Below are positions 62,131-64,000 of a stretch of 64,000 bases of DNA, one piece after another; the first letter of the stretch is position 1, and each line of letters begins with the position of its first letter. The notes under the pieces were generated by a model. The model saw only the letters and a list, made by a program, of their open reading frames with translations. It was not told the origin of the DNA and did no database searches. Made by a program: the position numbers and the translations under genes. Origin of the DNA: Cnuibacter physcomitrellae (GTDB taxonomy: Bacteria > Actinomycetota > Actinomycetes > Actinomycetales > Microbacteriaceae); assembly GCF_014640535.1 (NCBI RefSeq), contig NZ_BMHD01000001.1:3337474-3401473 (forward strand), in the 5' to 3' direction.

Positions 62131-63254
62131 GCGGTCCGCTGGCGGGCCTCGTCGTCGCCGACTTCACCCGGGTGCTCGCCGGACCGTACGCCACGATGAT
62201 GCTCGCCGACATGGGAGCCGAGGTGGTCAAGGTGGAGAGGCTCGGCGTCGGCGATGAGACCCGCGCCTGGACGCCGCCCGTCGGCCCCACCGGCCTCTCG
62301 ACGTACTTCGGCTCGGTCAACCGCAACAAGCGGAGCATCGCGGTCGATCTCGCCGACCCGGCGGACCGGGCCGTGGTGACCGACCTCGTCGCGCACGCCG
62401 ACGTCGTGATCGAGAACTTCCGTCCGGGCACGATGGACCGGCACGGGCTAGGGCCCGCCGACGTCGAGACCCTCAACCCCCGCGCCGTCTACTGCTCGAT
62501 CAGCGGCTTCGGCTCCGGTCCGGGCGCGGAGCTCCCCGGCTTCGACCTGCTCGTCCAGGCGATGGGCGGGCTCATGAGCATCACCGGTGCGGATGCGCAG
62601 CATCCGACCAAGGTCGGCGTCGCGCTCGTCGACGTGGTGACCGGACTCCACGCGCTGTCCGGCATCCTGGCCGCGCTGCACGTGCGCGAGACCACGGGGC
62701 GCGGCCAGCGGATCGAGGTCGATCTGCTGTCGAGCCTGCTGTCCTCCCTCACGAACCAGGCCGGCGCCCACCTCGAGGCGGGCCGGGTGCCCCAGGCCCT
62801 CGGGAACCAGCACCCGAGCATCGCGCCGTACGAGACCTACTCGGCCGCCGACCGCGACATCGCGATCGCGGTCGGGACCGACGCGCAGTTCGCGCAGCTC
62901 GCCGCCGACCTGGGCCTCCCGCAGCTCGCCGGGGACGAGCGCTTCGCGACCAACTCCGCCCGGGTGGCCCACCGCGCCGAGCTGAACGCGCGGCTCGCCC
63001 CCGCCTTCGCGGCGCGGACGGCGGACGAGTGGACGGAGCGCCTCGGCGCGCGTGGCGTGCCCGCCGGCCCCATCAACTCGGTGCCCGACGCCTTCGCCCT
63101 GGCCGAGAGGCTGGGCCTCGACCCCGTCGTGGAGCTGGCGGGGAGCCGCAGCGTCGCCAACCCCATCCGCTTCAGCGCCACCCCCGTCGAGTACGTCTCG
63201 CCGCCGCCGACCCTTCCCGACCGTTCTGCCACCACCTGGAGAGACCTCACATGA
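62127..63254 (+). CDS. Type III CoA-transferase (CaiB/BaiF family)
   Basis: 375 residues from GTG. Features are VVADFTRVLAGPYATMMLADMGAEVVKVE at the start, SVNRNKRSIAVDL, and the catalytic-Asp region LPGFDLLVQAMGGLMSITG (Asp about 145). It moves CoA from a donor onto a carboxylic acid. Followed by a glutaryl-CoA-dehydrogenase-like gene, it resembles the succinyl-CoA:glutarate CoA-transferase arrangement. It is coupled by GTGA upstream and ATGA downstream. Confidence 0.93.
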   Translation: MSGPLAGLVVADFTRVLAGPYATMMLADMGAEVVKVERLGVGDETRAWTPPVGPTGLSTYFGSVNRNKRSIAVDLADPADRAVVTDLVAHADVVIENFRPGTMDRHGLGPADVETLNPRAVYCSISGFGSGPGAELPGFDLLVQAMGGLMSITGADAQHPTKVGVALVDVVTGLHALSGILAALHVRETTGRGQRIEVDLLSSLLSSLTNQAGAHLEAGRVPQALGNQHPSIAPYETYSAADRDIAIAVGTDAQFAQLAADLGLPQLAGDERFATNSARVAHRAELNARLAPAFAARTADEWTERLGARGVPAGPINSVPDAFALAERLGLDPVVELAGSRSVANPIRFSATPVEYVSPPPTLPDRSATTWRDLT

Positions 63255-64000
63255 CCCACGAGACCGGGCGCGACGCCCTCCGAGACGTGTTCGACTTCGA
63301 CGCCCTGCTGTCCGAGGAGGAGCGCGGGTGGCAGGACCGCGCCCGCGAGTTCGCCCGCACCCGCATCGCGCCCACGATCGAGGAGGACTTCGAGGCCAAG
63401 CGGTTCCGGGCCGAGCTGATCCCCGAGCTCGGCGCCGCCGGGTTCCTCGGCATGCACATCCGCGGCTACGGATGCGCGGGGGCGAGCGCGGTGAGCTATG
63501 GCGCCGTCTGCGCCGAGTTCGAGGCCGTCGACAGCGGATGGCGCACCTTCGTCTCGGTGCAGGGATCCCTGGCGATGAGCGCCATCGCGAAGTTCGGTTC
63601 CGAGGAGCAGAAGGACAGGTGGCTGCCGGGCATGGCCGCCGGCGAGACGGTGGGCTGCTTCGCCCTCACCGAGCCCGACGGCGGCAGCGACCCCGGTGCG
63701 ATGACGACGACGGCCCGTCGTGAGGGCGACGAGTGGGTCATCGACGGCGCGAAGCGCTGGATCGGGCTCGCCAGCGTCGCCGACGTCGCCGTCGTCTGGG
63801 CCCGCACGGAGGACGGGATCGGCGGCTTCCTCGTCCCCACCGACACCGCCGGGTTCACCGCGACGCCCATCGACGGCAAGCTCGCCATGCGCGCCTCCAT
63901 CCAGTGCGACATCGCGCTCGACGGCGTCCGCGTGCCCGACTCGGCGCGCCTGCCCGGGGCCACCACCCTGCGCGGGCCGTTCTCCTGCCTCAACGAGGCC
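63251..64000 (+). CDS. Acyl-CoA dehydrogenase, glutaryl-CoA-dehydrogenase-like (partial)
   Basis: The first 250 residues; the gene runs out of the window. The N-terminal and middle domains show FVSVQGSLAMSAIAKFGSEEQKDRWLP and CFALTEPDGGSDPGAMTTTARR, which match glutaryl-CoA dehydrogenases (TEPxxGSDPxxM) better than short-chain acyl-CoA dehydrogenases. The catalytic base lies beyond the end. It overlaps the CoA-transferase by ATGA and would oxidise the CoA ester that enzyme makes. Confidence 0.9.
   Translation, partial: MTHETGRDALRDVFDFDALLSEEERGWQDRAREFARTRIAPTIEEDFEAKRFRAELIPELGAAGFLGMHIRGYGCAGASAVSYGAVCAEFEAVDSGWRTFVSVQGSLAMSAIAKFGSEEQKDRWLPGMAAGETVGCFALTEPDGGSDPGAMTTTARREGDEWVIDGAKRWIGLASVADVAVVWARTEDGIGGFLVPTDTAGFTATPIDGKLAMRASIQCDIALDGVRVPDSARLPGATTLRGPFSCLNEA

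Overview
The window reads as chromosomal DNA from a high-G+C actinobacterium. Gene content and order (ccdA-resB-ccsB, a full menaquinone branch with DUF4229 and PLDc_N genes between menA and menD, LAxTG-type wall anchoring) fit Microbacteriaceae best; I do not call a genus. I see no rRNA, tRNA, integrase, transposase, plasmid or phage gene and no CRISPR array. About twenty genes carry a TAnnnT hexamer ending 6 or 7 bases before their start codon, which points to widespread leaderless transcription; most other genes sit in tight operons joined by ATGA/GTGA overlaps.

Layout. 1-13.1 kb is a respiratory block: the end of ccdA, resB and ccsB (c-type cytochrome maturation) interrupted by a PGPGW-family membrane protein gene and a catalase gene with a Fur/PerR-type regulator gene; then menC, menB, menE, menA and menD (menaquinone) with two small membrane protein genes. 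13.1-16.2 kb holds recQ between two repeat-rich gaps; the second carries four 54-bp palindromic units. 16.2-22.5 kb is the most unusual operon: a glutamate-cysteine-ligase-like domain fused to a circularly permuted ATP-grasp domain, an asparagine-synthase-like amidotransferase and an S9 peptidase, all translationally coupled. This parallels in architecture the N-acetylglutaminylglutamine amide (NAGGN) osmolyte trio but uses different families for two of the three steps.

22.6-31.4 kb: an acyltransferase, a divergent HxlR regulator/MFS exporter pair, an acyl-CoA oxidase, and an ABC exporter with its own histidine kinase and response regulator. 31.4-35.3 kb: a VapBC/FitAB-type toxin-antitoxin pair and an AraC - VOC - UvrA-like cassette whose uvrA-like gene has a single-base frameshift. 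35.6-50.4 kb: a wall-anchored subtilase, an EamA transporter/MarR pair with clear operators, several peptidases, small DUF proteins, a flavin reductase pair, a HAD-fold protein lacking its catalytic aspartates, and an NmrA/TetR pair.

50.5-64.0 kb is one long co-directional operon that leaves the window: GntR regulator, BMP-type nucleoside ABC importer (four genes), isochorismatase-like hydrolase, PfkB kinase, nucleoside phosphorylase, SIS isomerase, two aldehyde dehydrogenases, a type III CoA-transferase and a glutaryl-CoA-dehydrogenase-like enzyme. It looks like uptake and complete breakdown of a nucleoside-like compound whose identity I cannot name.
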